64,000 bases of DNA from Agrostemma githago (GCA_958450325.1 OY288256.1:13300557-13364556); one strand, 5' to 3'. Shown: positions 1-11,589, counted from the stretch's first letter. The notes: a model not told the origin generated them from the sequence alone. Made by a program: numbers and translations.

Positions 1-3000
1 CTTGGACCGCACCTCCCTAAGCTTCCCGTCTGTTTCATAATCTCTTTCCATGACGAGATTAATTCCTTCGTCAGAATACCATCCCACTCCAATGCAAAGA
101 ATCCCATCTTTGCCGACATCAACGTAGGAGGTAACCCCACCCGGGAGCCAAAGAACAGTTGCATCCTGCATATCCACCATCTCTTCCTCCCCAAAGTAGA
201 CAGACTGTTCTGGCAAACTTCTCTTTTTCATAGTCTCCATGCAAAGGTACACGTAAGGGGACCCGCTTCCTTCTTCCATTACCATGTCGTCACCATAAAT
301 TGGCGTCGCACTCATCTCGAAGACCTTCCATGGTCCTGTAAGCTCTGATGCACGAGTTCTCTTTCGCTGAGAAAATGGCTTCATATCAAGCTCAACTTCA
401 CTGGTTCAATATATTAAGGTTGAGAACATGTTAGACAGCATGACATTGGAAAGGTTCAACATATTTACCTAAGATCAATCACCAAGAATACCTTTGTTCA
501 TCAATATTAGCAGGACCGACCCATTGTTCTTCATAAACAGCGACTCTTAGTATCTGGATGTCAGCACCACCATTGCTAAATTCTATAGTATGCACAATTC
601 GTAATCTCTTGTGGCAGCCTTTGACCAAGCACTATGAACAAAAACAGAAGACAGCCCAGTTAGATACTCAGGTGAGCATTTTATCTCATTACTCATTAAC
701 GCAAAGCATACTGGGCCTAATGGAGTATATAATGATGAGAACGACTGAATGAATTTAGATAATATAGGAGACAAAAACACCATGTGAATTACTCAGTGTT
801 CGAATAGCATACTGTGAACATCCCAGTTATCAGTAGTGATAAACAGTACTTGAAACAAGTAGTTGCCCCCAAATCCTAGATAGACAAGAACTCTACTAGT
901 TGAGGTTAAAAGTGTTCAAAGATGATCAAATGACAATGGAAATTGAAGATATCAATTAACTGTAAACATCAATATCAAATGCCCAATCTTAAAAACTAAA
1001 CGGATAGATACGAGGGGAATAGCCTACTTGTTCAAACTTATATGTTGGAGAAAGAAAGTAGTTGGAGTCATCCACTTCCCCAACAGGAATGTCAACTGGT
1101 CCTCTAGAGTAAGACCCATCCTGCCAAAAAACAAAGATATGATAATTGACTTGGTGAATTGTCATGGAATGCTGTAAATAGATTTTTTCCATATACAAGA
1201 TTAAAAAATAACATCACAAAATCGGCACTTATTACTGGAATATTGGTAAAAGAAAAAGAAAGAGAACTCGTATGATAATGCATTTCAGACGGTCGTCCTC
1301 ATGACTCATGAGGGAGTTTTTTAGGACAATTCCAGAAGAACATGACCACAGAAAAAAGATACCCAATAACCCCATATCCCCCGAGTAGATGAAAGGTCTC
1401 AAAAACATGAGTTGGATCCACAGAAAAAGAGCTCATCAACAGCTTTAGCGAGGCTTCGAAAATTTTAGCTCACATACTTCAACGAGGTACGTGCACTCAA
1501 AGATACTTTACGATGCTACACTTCATTGTAGTTTGAGTCTCACAATTGTGACATAGATGCCGCTTCTGCTCAGCCCTAGAGAACATGGCTGGGTCATATA
1601 CGGAGTAGCTGTCAAAGTAGCCACACTATCAGGAAACATACACGAGACAAGCAGGGCTTGCTGATTTCCAGCCAGCTTCGTTTAGAGTTCAGATTCAGGC
1701 TCACATGTGTGACTTGTGAGGAATACTAAAGGCCAAATTACATCCATGACACTGGTGCAACTTTTGCCTTAGCGAAACTGGATCCCTGAATTTCGTCAAC
1801 TTTATGTTGCCATTTAACAGTTCCATGTGCTAATAGCCGTATCAGCATACTGTAGGTGTTTAGCATACAAAAACATGACTAGTCTTGTAGAAATCAGGGA
1901 GCATCACACAGGTGGAGTCATAGCCTTAGCTTAGCTTCATCGATAAATATGTGGGCATAAAAGTTAATTCTGGAGACTGTCAAGTTGCAGAGTTATCCCC
2001 CCAAAAATCCCAATGTGATAACTGATCAACGGCCAGATAATCAACTATGCACCTGAAACTATTTTTAAATAACCCAATGGAAAAGGCCTGGACCACTAAG
2101 GTTGAGAGAATATCCAGGCAAAAGAGGTAACATTCTCCACAAAGCATGAGGCACAGGGTAACTGGGTAATAATTTGACGTTTACTTCAAAGTTCAAATCT
2201 CCACTTAGTGAATCATATTCTTATCTCACATCAGTTTCTGATTCCATGGTACAACATGCCAACATCAATCACTTCAACAACAATGATTAACCACTACTTG
2301 CAGCCAAAGGGCCCACAACCAAGTACCAACAGAGGAGCGGTGGGTAAATTGTATAAGCCACAAGGAATATCAGTCACAACAATCAAAATTACAAAAAGCA
2401 CAAGCCACGATAATTATCAATGTGGGATATTATTATAAAACAATGCAGCAAAGCTACTTAGTTGAAGATGCTCTACATTCTATCAATGAGTAGGAAAAGA
2501 CACTTGACTTGCAAAAAGTATAGACAATGAGACCATACCTCAAAGAAAACAAGACCAGGCTCCATCCCCATTATATCCTCTTCCATCAAATCACTCTTCT
2601 CAAAGTTGAATGACTCAAACTTAGGCATGGTATGGTTTGCCCTATAACCCTTTCCTTTCACTGCAGAGATCATATGTTCACGTTTTCCCTCGACATTTTC
2701 ACCGCTTATATCGCTACTTTCTTGTCGTTTCTCACCGTACGGGTTCAGAGTAACCCAATTAATTGTCCTCTTGATTTGAGATGACCTCTTGTCCGAACCC
2801 GCAGCTTGCACACGCGAAAGAATGTAGCAATCATAAAGATAATCATTGTTACATCCCGCTTCAAGTGGCTCCATTTCAGCAGTAGTTGGCGAAAAAACGG
2901 CTCCAACTCCTTTCCATATCCCACTTACACTACTCACGAAAGTGTTCCAAACTGGTCTTATGACAGGTTCCTACCATAGATGCCTCTTCTCATCATATGT

Positions 3001-4084
3001 TAAAAGGTACGAAAGTAGGAAAGAATATCCATAAATCAGACAGAGCAGAAAAAATCACAGCAACTTGCATCAGGATATATATTGCTCTTCAAGATACATC
3101 GAAACCAATTTGAAAGTAATCAACAAGGCAAACAAAAATATCAACCTTTTTAATTGCCACTTATTATATTTTCTCAAAGACCCTTCGATTTCTTATAATA
3201 GAATGTACTTGCTACAAGAACAATCGAAAGAACTCTTTAATAACATGTAGAGACTACAGGGGCGCTTCTTACATTGTAAGTTGCAAAAGTGACCACACTC
3301 TATCAGGTAATGCCTTTACGTCATCGATACAGACCATTAATCCAACAACGCATTGACATTATCGATAGTAATACAGACAATCAATCGAAACTCCCAACAA
3401 AATAACAAATACCCCTCAAACATCCGTAAGAGGCTGATGCTAGTCACAAACTTCGTCCTAATCATAATGACATATTCAAAATAGTCACATATCGTACGAT
3501 AAAGATATGTAGATAACAAAGGTTGCACTACTATCACCATCCACCAACAAGAGTATCTGTACAATTTCGTTCACGATTCACTCTGTATCAATATCTCTCA
3601 CCCACCTCTTTTCACCCATGACTACTTACATCAACGGCTGCTAAGGTCCGGATGGTTTACACCAAAAAACAATATCTCGCCTTCTAATTTGGGGGTCGAT
3701 TTCAGCTGATTTTGCGTTGCTTAATTCAGTTCAAACAATGAATGATGGAAAATGGGGGAAAGAAGTACTGCGCACCTGAGTTTGCAGAACATTTTCGACC
3801 TCCATCAACACGGAACCAGAAACAATGAAGAAATCATCCCCCTTAACAATTTTTTTGACCCTCTTAGCAAATTTAGGCCTGTTTTTGCGCCTCTTAGACC
3901 TATCTCTCTCCTCCGCCGCCTTCGCCATCTCATTATCGACGCTCCACACATTATCCTTGCTCTTAGGGTTAGGTTTTCGGCAGGAAACTGTGGGGAAATG
4001 ATTCCGGCGGGAGAGATGGGGCGGCGGACGTTGGTGGGCGGTGAGGCGGTTGCAGGTGTCGAGAAATTTGACCGGAGATTGCAT
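1..4084 (-). CDS. Plastid-type DUF3598/calycin-like protein, 5' five exons (partial)
   Basis: Five exons on the minus strand join in frame with GT..AG borders: 4084-3776, 2970-2539, 1120-1028, 631-492 and 400-<1, about 458 codons before the window edge. The start ATG at 4084 opens a basic, Ser/Pro/Arg-rich N-terminus that looks like a chloroplast transit peptide, followed by a Lys/Arg-rich stretch. The body has a conserved beta-rich pattern: a GIWKGVG block early in exon 2, DGSYSRGP opening exon 3, and LPGG, then GVGWYSDEG, then RDYETDGKL in exon 5. That order fits what I remember of the C-terminal calycin-like barrel of DUF3598 proteins of cyanobacteria and plastids. The biochemical role is unknown. 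Exon phases (0,0,0,2) agree at every junction and no stop interrupts the reading, so the gene looks functional. It is the only intact single-copy-looking host gene left of the transposons. The exon model is firm; the family name is tentative. Confidence 0.72.
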
Positions 4085-4730
4085 TTGGGCGGCGAGTTTC
4101 TTTTTCTATTTTTGGTAAGTGGAGCGTTGTTTGTTTGTCGTGGTTCCTTCGGTTCTTCTTTAAGTAGCTGCAAGTGGACTACGAACTCCAGAAGTAGTCC
4201 AGCTCCCTTCCGCGGTTGTGCACTTCTGCCCATCTCATTACTTCATCCAAATTAGGCCTTCTGATATACCCTCGTTCCGTTGGAAAGTTAAAGGGAAATA
4301 GTTTTTCAATGCAGCCTGAATCAGTTCAATCGGAGTAATAGAACTCGAGAATCGAGATATTAAAGTTTTAAGTTGATCCATGTGAAAACGATTATTCTCT
4401 TTTCTTATTTCGCATAAGATTTCATTTTTAAGGACGAGTTTTGGCTTGTTTGTACGTCCACGGTCTGTATCTTAACTGAAAGTATATATACCTTTCAGAA
4501 AAAGTGTCCATAATACGAATGAACAATTTTTTTTTATTCGAAACCTTCGACGGAACATCTCAGGTGGGTACACCGGGTTGTCGGAAAAATTATGACCATC
4601 AACATGATCTTTTCAAATTGGTTGCCTTCTTAATATTCATCATCCACTGTTAAAATTATTAGTAAGATAGTTGTTAAGATTGTTCGCCATGTTTTTATTG
4701 AAAGCGATGAAAAACCTAAAGTTGTGAGGA
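4085..4730. promoter_or_regulatory. 5' flank of the DUF3598-like gene
   Basis: This stretch lies directly upstream of the minus-strand start codon at 4084. It is first GC-richer (to about 4260), then AT-rich. No convincing ORF, repeat or mobile element is visible. It should contain the promoter and 5' UTR, but no TATA box could be assigned with confidence. Confidence 0.35.
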
Positions 4731-4852
4731 ATATGAATTTGTAATCATAGAGAACATCATTATATATATAGAGTATTTGAAATCTTATCTTAATAAAATC
4801 TTATCTAAATATAATCTAATATATGGAATCGTATCTTATCACAAAATCTTAA
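4731..4852 (+). repeat. Direct repeat, left copy (partner at 6411)
   Basis: About 120 bp beginning ATATGAATTTGTAA is repeated in the same orientation at 6411-6531, with scattered substitutions. Both copies hold the series AATCTTATCTTAA and GGAATCGTATCTTATCAC. The two copies bracket the PIF/Harbinger ORF1-like pseudogene. The left copy is followed by a degenerate internal duplication of AAATTTTATC(T/C)GGATATTGTACC near 4860-4925. Confidence 0.7.
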
Positions 4853-5361
4853 ATCATCAAAATTTTATCTGGATATTGTACCTAAAATCTTAAATTATCA
4901 AAATTTTATCCGGATATTGTACCTTTTGTTTTATTAGCATAGTCACATAGAATCATATCTTATCAAAGTAGAGTTGTGAGTACGGGTTGTCTTGTTAGAA
5001 ACTTTAAGTCCGAATGGATTATTGTATAGTCATATCCATTCTGATATCTTATCTAATATAGTATTTGTCTGAAAAGTAGAGTTGTCATATCTTAATTTTG
5101 AATATGGGTTTTCCTATTAACAAACTTTTTGTCGGGATGGAGTATTGTGTAGTCTTATCTAATGTGTAGTCTTATTTAAGAAAATACAAATCTAAATAAA
5201 TTAAACATAAACATTTTTTTAATAAACACCAACCTTAACACTCATAAAATTAGGAGAGTCAATACTAAAACAAATTAAAAAACTAAAACAACTTAAACAT
5301 AACTAAATTAAAATGAAATACCAACTTAAACAACTAAGATATTGACACATTAAACTGAAGA
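4853..5361. other. AT-rich non-coding stretch
   Basis: Low-complexity, AT-rich DNA with recurring ATCTTATC motifs and a poly-A/T section near 5170-5340. No gene is seen. It separates the left direct repeat from the C-terminal end of the PIF ORF1-like pseudogene. Confidence 0.4.
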
Positions 5362-6364
5362 CTAGACGCCGTACTTTGAACGAATTCTATCACACATTCG
5401 TTGGTGAATCGCTCTTGCATCTTCACTCATTCCACTTGGATATGTTTCATATTTGACAAAATCTTCATCTACTGAGGACTCTCCATGTTGCCTTCCTTTG
5501 TTCCTTGCCTTGGGATGCTTTTGTTCTTATAGGGCATTCGCTAACTTCGTCGTCTGCATAAGAAGAATACCTTTTTGATCCCACTGATGGCTATGTTCTT
5601 TCTTCCTCTTCTTGAGCATCATTTCACTTGGTGCACTCCTAGGTATTCTCCCACATATGCTAAAGGGTGAAATGTTTTCCCTTCTTTAGTTTGGACCATT
5701 CCTTACGTGCAGCTTATTTCTTCTGGTCATCGGACCACCCACTAAGATATTACGGAGTAGTTGTTAATACGGTTGAATATTTCATTAATTTCATTTATCT
5801 CTGTCTGAGCTCTATGGAAACGAGCCTTGCACTTTTCAAGTGTTCTACTCTTACTGTTGCTATATTTGTTAGAGTAAGTAGTGACTCTTTTCCAAAAATG
5901 TTCCCTTCTTCGGATTCTTACCTACACTTGGATCTGTGGATATCGTCATCCATGCCTTCGCAAGTGCTTTCTCTTCATCTATTGACCATCTAACTTTTTT
6001 ACAACCACCACCATCATCTTCAACTTGAATATTTTCTAAACCTTCTTGAATAAAGAAAGGTGGAACTGGTGATCAGAGTCATCACCTGAAATATTGTCTC
6101 CCAGAATTAATATTGGCCTTGTCTTTGTAGTACTTAAATCTGAGCTATAGTTGTAGGTCATCCCAGTTGAACCTGTTGTATTTAGGTAATTTGGTTGTGA
6201 CATATTTGCCTATTTGGGTAATTAGGTTGCGGCATATTTGGGTAGTCATAAAATTATCGGCATGGATAATTGAAATAATTTGGTTGATTTTCCATATTTT
6301 CTTGAGTTTCTTGATTGGTATTATTCAATAAATTACTGAAGGATCATCTCCAATTGAAATTCAT
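5362..6364 (-). pseudogene. PIF/Harbinger ORF1-like (Myb/SANT-type) pseudogene
   Basis: On the minus strand a decayed reading runs from an ATG at 6364 to a TAG at 5362. Its order of features is that of plant PIF/Harbinger ORF1 proteins: an N-terminus rich in Asn, Gln, Pro and Tyr, then a Myb/SANT-like core with RWSIDEEKALAKAWMTIS and DPSVGKN (about 6000-5905), a helical region around 5850, and a Lys-rich C-terminus ending RSKYGV. Many stops and frame changes break it, so it cannot make a full protein. In autonomous elements ORF1 binds DNA and works with a separate DDE transposase; no such transposase is seen nearby. No clear terminal inverted repeats were found, so element limits are undefined. 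Confidence 0.6.
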
Positions 6365-6410
6365 GATTTATTTTTTTTAGTAATTAATATGAGTAAAATA
6401 AGTTGAGTAA

Positions 6411-6531
6411 ATATGAATTTGTAAGCATGGAGAGCATCACTATATATAGAGTATCTGAAATCTTATCTTAACAATATCTTATCTAAATGTAATATAATAT
6501 ATGGAATCGTATCTTATCACAAAATCTTATC
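6411..6531 (+). repeat. Direct repeat, right copy (partner at 4731)
   Basis: Second copy of the 120-bp repeat described at 4731-4852, same orientation, 1.68 kb downstream. It lies about 470 bp upstream of the small gene at 6998, so a duplicated 5' flank of that gene is a reasonable reading. Confidence 0.7.
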
Positions 6532-6550
6532 TTATTACCTATTGTTTGTT

Positions 6551-6870
6551 ATCACTGTGTGGTCACATGCATTCTGGCATTTTATGAATGGATCACTGAG
6601 ATTCGTCACATGCATTCTTGCATCTTATTAAATTTTAGTAGCACTGTGTAATGACATGCATTCTGGCGTCTTATCAAATCGATCACTGAGATTCATCACA
6701 TGCATTACGCCATCTTATCAAATTTTATTAGCACTGTGTAATCACATGCATTCTGGCATCTTATCAAATGTATCACTGAGATTTGTCACATACATTCTTG
6801 CATCTTATCAAAAAAATTATTAGCACTATGTAGTCACATGGAGTCTGTCACATTACTTAATAGTAAAATA
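6551..6870 (+). repeat. Tandem repeat, period about 90 bp, 3-4 copies
   Basis: Units start near 6551, 6641, 6731 and 6824 with variants of AGCACTGTGTAATCACATGC. Each full unit has two half-repeats ending GCATCTTATCAAAT. Copies differ by substitutions and small indels, and the last is truncated. The array sits immediately upstream of the gene at 6998 and could be part of its promoter or a transposon subterminal repeat. Confidence 0.7.
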
Positions 6871-7137
6871 TTTGTCACATGCCATCTTATATAACTTGAT
6901 ATCTTCATCATAAAATATCATTTCACTCTCATTCAAACAATTCTCATCCAAAAATTTCAAAAATAAAACAATTCTCATTGAAAACAATATCGTAAAGATG
7001 ACTCACTGGGATAATGAATTTAGAAGGTTTCAAAGAGATATTGACTCCATCAAGAATCATACTCCAAATTTTGTTACCCGTCTGAACCTTATAATGCCAG
7101 AAACGGTGTACATGAATATGTTAAACTATACATCACC

Positions 7138-7511
7138 TGTAACACCCCGACCCAATCTTAGGACCGGAAATGTTAACCGCGGTAGCTCGCCAGATTTTAT
7201 ACCGGTCCCACAGACCAACACGAGTCCTTTCCAGCGCATTTTGTTCTCACTCATACGCATCCCGAAAACCTTCCCAGGAGGTCACCCATTCTAAGATTAC
7301 TCTCACTCAAGCACGCTTAACTGCGGAGTTCTTTTGCATGGATGACCAGAAAAGAAAGTGCACTTTGTTGATATGAGTAGTACTTTGAATCCCTTTAAGC
7401 AATTGTATGGATGACCAGAAAAGAAAGTGCACTTTGTTGACATGAGTAGTACTTCAAATCCCTTAGCAAAGCTCATAAATAGAACATCTTCAATCAATGT
7501 GGGGTGTTTCA
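7138..7511. repeat. First LTR of the Cassandra-like element
   Basis: 374 bp from TGTAACACCCC to GGGGTGTTTCA. It contains an internal tandem duplication of about 69 bp (TGGATGACCAGAAAAGAAAG at about 7339 and 7407) that is single in the second copy. Confidence 0.7.
7230..7345 (-). other. 5S rRNA-derived segment, copy 1
   Basis: Reads as the complement of the 3' two thirds of plant 5S rRNA, including GGTCACCCAT and AAGCACGCTTAAC. It is diverged and embedded in the LTR, so it is not a working 5S gene. A second, more diverged copy lies at about 7620-7737 (CATGAGGTCACTCATCC, CAAGCACGTTTAACTGCGG). Confidence 0.75.
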
Positions 7512-7599
7512 ATCACTCCCACTTGAAGAACGCAATGTCCTTGTTGCGTTTGGCAGCATAACCGTTGACTTAGAATCCAACCCCGCTAGGTGCCAAATC

Positions 7600-7834
7600 A
7601 CAGACCAGCACGAGTCATTTCCAGTGCATTTTGTTCTCACTCATACGCATCCCGGAAACCTTCCCATGAGGTCACTCATCCTAAGATTAATCTCACTCAA
7701 GCACGTTTAACTGCGGAGTTCTTTTGCATGGATGACCAGAAAAGAAAGTGCACTTTGTTGATATGAGTAGTACTTCAAATCCCTTTAAGCAAAGCTCATA
7801 AATATTACATCTTCAATCAATGTGGGGTGTTTCA
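7600..7834. repeat. Second LTR copy of the Cassandra-like element (aligned part)
   Basis: From about 7600 (CAGACCAGCACGAGTC) this copy follows the first LTR closely to the shared end GTGGGGTGTTTCA. It lacks the 69-bp internal duplication. Confidence 0.65.
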
Positions 7835-8278
7835 TCACCGTTAACAATATTGGGGTCCATCGTATCCGGAAATGCAGCAGTTGTTTTAACTCCCTCGGTT
7901 TTGTACAATGCAACTATAGGTAATATACTTCATTATTCATTTAATAAATCACCTTTATATACTTCATTTGAATTTTTTATTTACAATTTTGCATATTCAT
8001 ATTTTCTAAAAGCTAATGAGCATCGTATGTTGAGGAAACAAGTCGTAGAAATCATTCGTAGATTGACTAATGTCATGAAATTTGAACATCTGTACGATCT
8101 ATTGTCTGGGGATGAGAGATTTTTTCTACCATGCAACCGGGTTTATTTTTGTAATGTGTACAATGAAGTTACTATGGAGGAAGAATTCGATTTTTTAGCG
8201 GCTCGAGAACAACCCGCTGACCGCCTTAATTTTTCCTCTAACGATAATACTTCATCCGATGACGATAACTCTTACTAA

Positions 8279-8494
8279 GTGTAACTTGTTCCGCATAATA
8301 ATGTTTAATTATGTTGTTCTTTAATTTAACGTCTTATTTCATGGTTTAGTATTGCTAAGTGTAACTTGTTTTAATTAGTAATGTTTAATTAAGTTGTATT
8401 TTATTTATTTTAATGTCTTATTCGATGGGTTAGTATTAATGTATTTGTATAGTTATTTTAATAAGTTATTTATTTGTTCTAATAGGTCGAAAAT
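8279..8494. other. AT-rich flank between the small gene and element A
   Basis: Non-coding AT-rich DNA with two copies of TAAGTGTAACTTGTT (8277 and 8356). It is the original left flank of the insertion site of element A; the sequence continues at 53864 on the other side. Confidence 0.5.
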
Positions 8495-8499
8495 AGTTC

Positions 8500-9165
8500 T
8501 GTAGGCACTAAAAATTTATTAAAGTGCCGAATAAATAAAATTAATTAATTATTTTGAGTTAATACGAAATTTCCGCTCAATTTAATTATTTTGTCCCGAG
8601 TAAAAGAAATATGGGTCGGTCCGAATTATAAAATGAACTATTTGGATCATTAAACCCGAAAATAAGACAAATTGGACCAATGTCACTAATAAACCCACAA
8701 ATGGGCCTGTGACTACAAAGTCCACCAAGGAGAAATCAAAACTCTATAAATAGAGCTTTTCTCATTCATTTGAAGACAATTGGAGAAATTCTGAAGCAAA
8801 TGATCCAGAGAGAAAAAGACACAAGTCGCTACAAGCCTCTCCATCAAATCCGTCGCAAGCAGTCAACAAGCACGATAAATCGCACCGCCTGCTCAAAAGA
8901 TCAAAGACAAATTCAAACATTCAAGGGAGATTCAAGTCATAGCGACCCTCTCAAGAACATCAAGTTACAACGCGCGCAAGGCAGTACAAGTCAGCTACGC
9001 ACGCGTCCCTCACGTGTACCGCGTACACGTGTTCCCTAAACGGCGTATTAGAATCAGAGGATACATTAGAGATTGTACACGAACTTTTTGATAAATAATT
9101 AATAAAATTTATTTGTTTCCTTATTTTGTATTTCAGTTTTCTGTGATACAAAATTTGTCGTTACA
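8500..9165 (+). repeat. 5' LTR of element A
   Basis: 666 bp, TGTAGGCACT to GTCGTTACA. It has a TATA-like box in CTATAAATAGAGC (about 8742). Aligned by eye with the two pieces of the 3' LTR (50213-50573, 53554-53858) it has identical length and about 26 substitutions. Confidence 0.9.
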
Positions 9166-9170
9166 AATTT

Positions 9171-9188
9171 TGGTGAACCCGACGTGAA
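9171..9188 (+). promoter_or_regulatory. Primer binding site of element A
   Basis: TGGTGAACCCGACGTGAA lies five bases after the 5' LTR. It begins with TGG, complementary to the CCA end of a tRNA. I could not assign the tRNA with certainty. Confidence 0.65.
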
Positions 9189-9242
9189 AATCTCTACCTC
9201 TCATCTCTATCGCCGAATCAACCAAGACTACTTCTCAAGAAG

Positions 9243-11580
9243 ATGTCTACCAAACAAAGCAACACCTTCAACACCCCCAGAAGTCCTACACTGACATTCT
9301 CCAACAGTCTCCTGGCGTCGTCACGCAATCCACTGGCATGGTCACCAGGGCGAAGACGAAGAAGGCTACCCTCGACGTCGTTGCTGCCAGCCTACGCGCT
9401 GCCCACATCTCTACTAGGCCGCGTAAGATCTCTGCTGCCTCAATTGCGGCTGCCGCTGAACCCATAATTGCGGCCTCTTCTCCTTCCCGCAAGGATGAAG
9501 TCTCCAGAGCAACACCGCCTCCCCACGCAAGCCTAAGATGTCGCCAAGGAAGAAGGAAGGTGCCACTCCTATCATCACTTTGACAATGATGACTAGTGGT
9601 TCCAGTATTGAAGACCAAGTCTTGAATCTGACAAAACTCGTTGAGAACATGCAAAAGGAGAATGAAGAGAAGCACAAGAAGATCGAGGATCTTCAAAAAG
9701 AAGTGAGCGAGCTCCACGAGGAGAAAAACTCCAATGAGCACAGTGACACCGACAAGGACACCGTTCACGAAAGCGACATCGAAAAGGAGGATGAAGATGA
9801 CGAGAAAAAGGATGGTGAGAAGCCTCCAAACGAGAAAAAGGATGGTGAGAAGCCTCCAAAGAACAAAACCGGTACTTACTCCTCGGAGCAGTTGCAGAGT
9901 CTGATAGCTGACGCAATCAAGGTCCAACTCGGTGAAGGCCCCTCCACTGGAAGATATATCAAGCCTTACACCAAAAGAATTGATGGCCTGCGTATGGCTT
10001 CCGGATATCAACCCCCCAAGTTGCAACAGTTCGATGGGAAGGGGAACCTAAAACAGCACATCGCGCACTTTGTGGAGACATGCAACAACGCTAGAACCGA
10101 TGGTGATCGCCTAGTCAAACAGTTCGTGCACTCTCTCAAGGGAACCGCTTTTGACTGGTACACGAATTTGGAAGCCGAATCAATCGACAGCTGGGCCCGT
10201 ATGGAAGATGAATTCCTGAACAGGTATACAGCACCAGGTGCATCGTTAGCATGAGCGAGCTGACAAACACTTCACAGTGGGATGATGAGCCTGTAATTGA
10301 CTACATCAACTGTTGGCGTGCCCTCAGTCTTGAATGGAAGGAGCGTTTGAATGAAACTTCAACAGTCGAAATGTGCATCACCGGGATGAACTATGAGCTC
10401 CTCTACATCTTGAATGAGATCAAACCAAAAAGCTTCCAGGAGTTAGTAACGCGAGCTCATAACATGGAAATCACAATCAACAACCACAAGCGAATGAGAT
10501 CAAACCAAAAAGCTTCCAGGAGTTAGCAACGCGAGCTCATAACATGGAAATCACAATCAACAGCCACAAGCAAAATAAGGCAACACGTTCCCAGAGACAA
10601 GAACGTAAGGAGATTAGTGAAGGCATCAACACGACATCCAAGGAGTCCATGGTCATCAACGTCAGCAATGTACCTACGAAGACATCGAGAAATCCTAGAT
10701 TAGACAACAAGAAGAATGGATCTACTTTGAAAGAGATGTTAGGCAAAAAGTATCTGTTTGATGATTCTGACCTGTCAAATATGTTGGATGATCAACTCAA
10801 AAAGAACGTGATACAACTACCAGACTCAAAACGACTTGAAGAGGCTAACAATCAAAATTACTGTCGATATCACAGGTTGATCAGTCATCCTCTTGAGAAA
10901 TGCATAATTCTTAAAGAAAAGATCATGCGGCTTGTTAAAGAAGGAAAAATCATCCTTGATCTTGAAGAAACAGTAGCAACCAATCAAACCACTACGACCT
11001 GGGAGACGGCAATGCACAAGAAATCAAGGGGGCAAAAGAAGCTCAAATCACAGCATGTCCATCATCAAAGAAAACAAGGAAGGAGAAACAGAACGTATCC
11101 TCCAAAAGAAATAAATCTCTTCCCTGTAAAGACTCTCTACCACATCAGTGTCAACGCGATCTCCGTCCTGGGAAGCAAAGACAATAAAAATGAAAGTAAT
11201 GCACGTCCATCGAAACTCTCAGTCTTTGATAGGATACACCCATCCATGAAGAGATCGTATTCTTCTGTGTTCCATTGGTTGGGAAGAGCTGCGACAAAAG
11301 AAAGACGTCAACTTCCTCTAAATAATTATTTGTCCATCTTCAACAGGCTAGGCGCATGTGAAGGGGGCAATAATTTCGTCGTTAATCCATCAACTTCAAG
11401 TGGAGAAACATCAATGCTCAAACGCTTAGATCCGCCTAAAAGTGGAGTCTTTAGTCGCCTAGGGGTATTCACAAAGACAAGTTCTAATGTGTCTCCCTCA
11501 GATGAAGATGTCAAGCAAATGAAAATGAGCGGTAATATCAGAAGTCTCACCCCTTCCAGCATGAAGCGTGTGGAGATCAT
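9243..11580 (+). pseudogene. Tat-type gag of element A, frameshifted and cut by B
   Basis: The Gag N-terminus starts near ATG 9243 (MSTKQSNTF) and changes frame by about 9300. A long open piece from 9538 to 10254 has a coiled-coil, Lys/Glu-rich region with a 30-bp tandem duplication (EKKDGEKPPN/K), then the gypsy Gag core: PKLQQFDGKGN, HIAHFVETCNNA, FDWYTNLEAESIDSW. Another frame change near 10230-10250 leads to SELTNTSQW and PVIDYINCWRALSLEW (10251-10526). A 79-bp tandem duplication shifts the frame again, and the rest runs 10531-11589, where B is inserted; it includes YCRYHRLISHPLEKC, the Tat form of the C-terminal zinc-binding motif. Gag packages the RNA into particles. This copy cannot make an intact Gag. 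No protease or pol follows when the sequence resumes at 34907. Confidence 0.82.
10413..10570 (+). repeat. 79-bp tandem duplication inside gag of A
   Basis: Two adjacent, nearly identical 79-bp copies, each starting GAATGAGATCAAACC and ending AGCCACAAGC or AACCACAAGC. Because 79 is not a multiple of three, the duplication changes the gag reading frame. Confidence 0.85.
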
Positions 11581-11589
11581 AGATATCGC

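Larger units (their letters stand above)
7138..7834. mobile_element. Cassandra-like TRIM with 5S rRNA-derived LTRs
   Basis: The element begins TGTAACACCCC, ends GGGGTGTTTCA, and is flanked by a perfect 5-bp duplication TCACC (7133-7137 and 7835-7839). It holds two LTR-like copies in direct orientation and almost nothing between them. Each copy contains a segment matching the reverse complement of plant 5S rRNA (AGGAGGTCACCCAT, then CAAGCACGCTTAACTGCGGAGTTCT). A 5S-derived domain in the LTRs of a non-coding element is the diagnostic trait of Cassandra TRIMs. The 5' part of the second copy (about 7512-7600) does not align well with the first and no clear primer site follows the first LTR, so the internal region is rearranged. 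Confidence 0.8.
6998..8278 (+). pseudogene. Small two-exon gene of unknown function, split by a TRIM insertion
   Basis: The reading starts at ATG 6998 (MTHWDNEF), is cut at 7137 by the Cassandra-like element, and resumes in the same frame at 7840 once the element and one copy of its TCACC duplication are set aside. A 93-nt intron (7920-8012, GTAATATA..CTAAAAG) then separates the last exon, 8013-8278, which reads without stops to an acidic Ser/Asp-rich C-terminus. The uninterrupted product would be about 160 residues. I do not recognise the family. Visible traits are an EHRMLRKQVVEIIRRLTNV helix and a short DLLSGDERFFLP motif. No signal peptide or membrane segment is evident. The insertion should abolish the normal product unless spliced out. 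Confidence 0.6.

Noticed and set aside
3752..4255. 167-codon plus-strand ORF at the DUF3598-like gene
   Set aside because: It is antisense to the first coding exon and promoter of the minus-strand gene, whose splice phases are consistent.
7230..7345. A true 5S rRNA gene
   Set aside because: Only diverged 5S-like pieces occur, embedded in LTRs of a TRIM.
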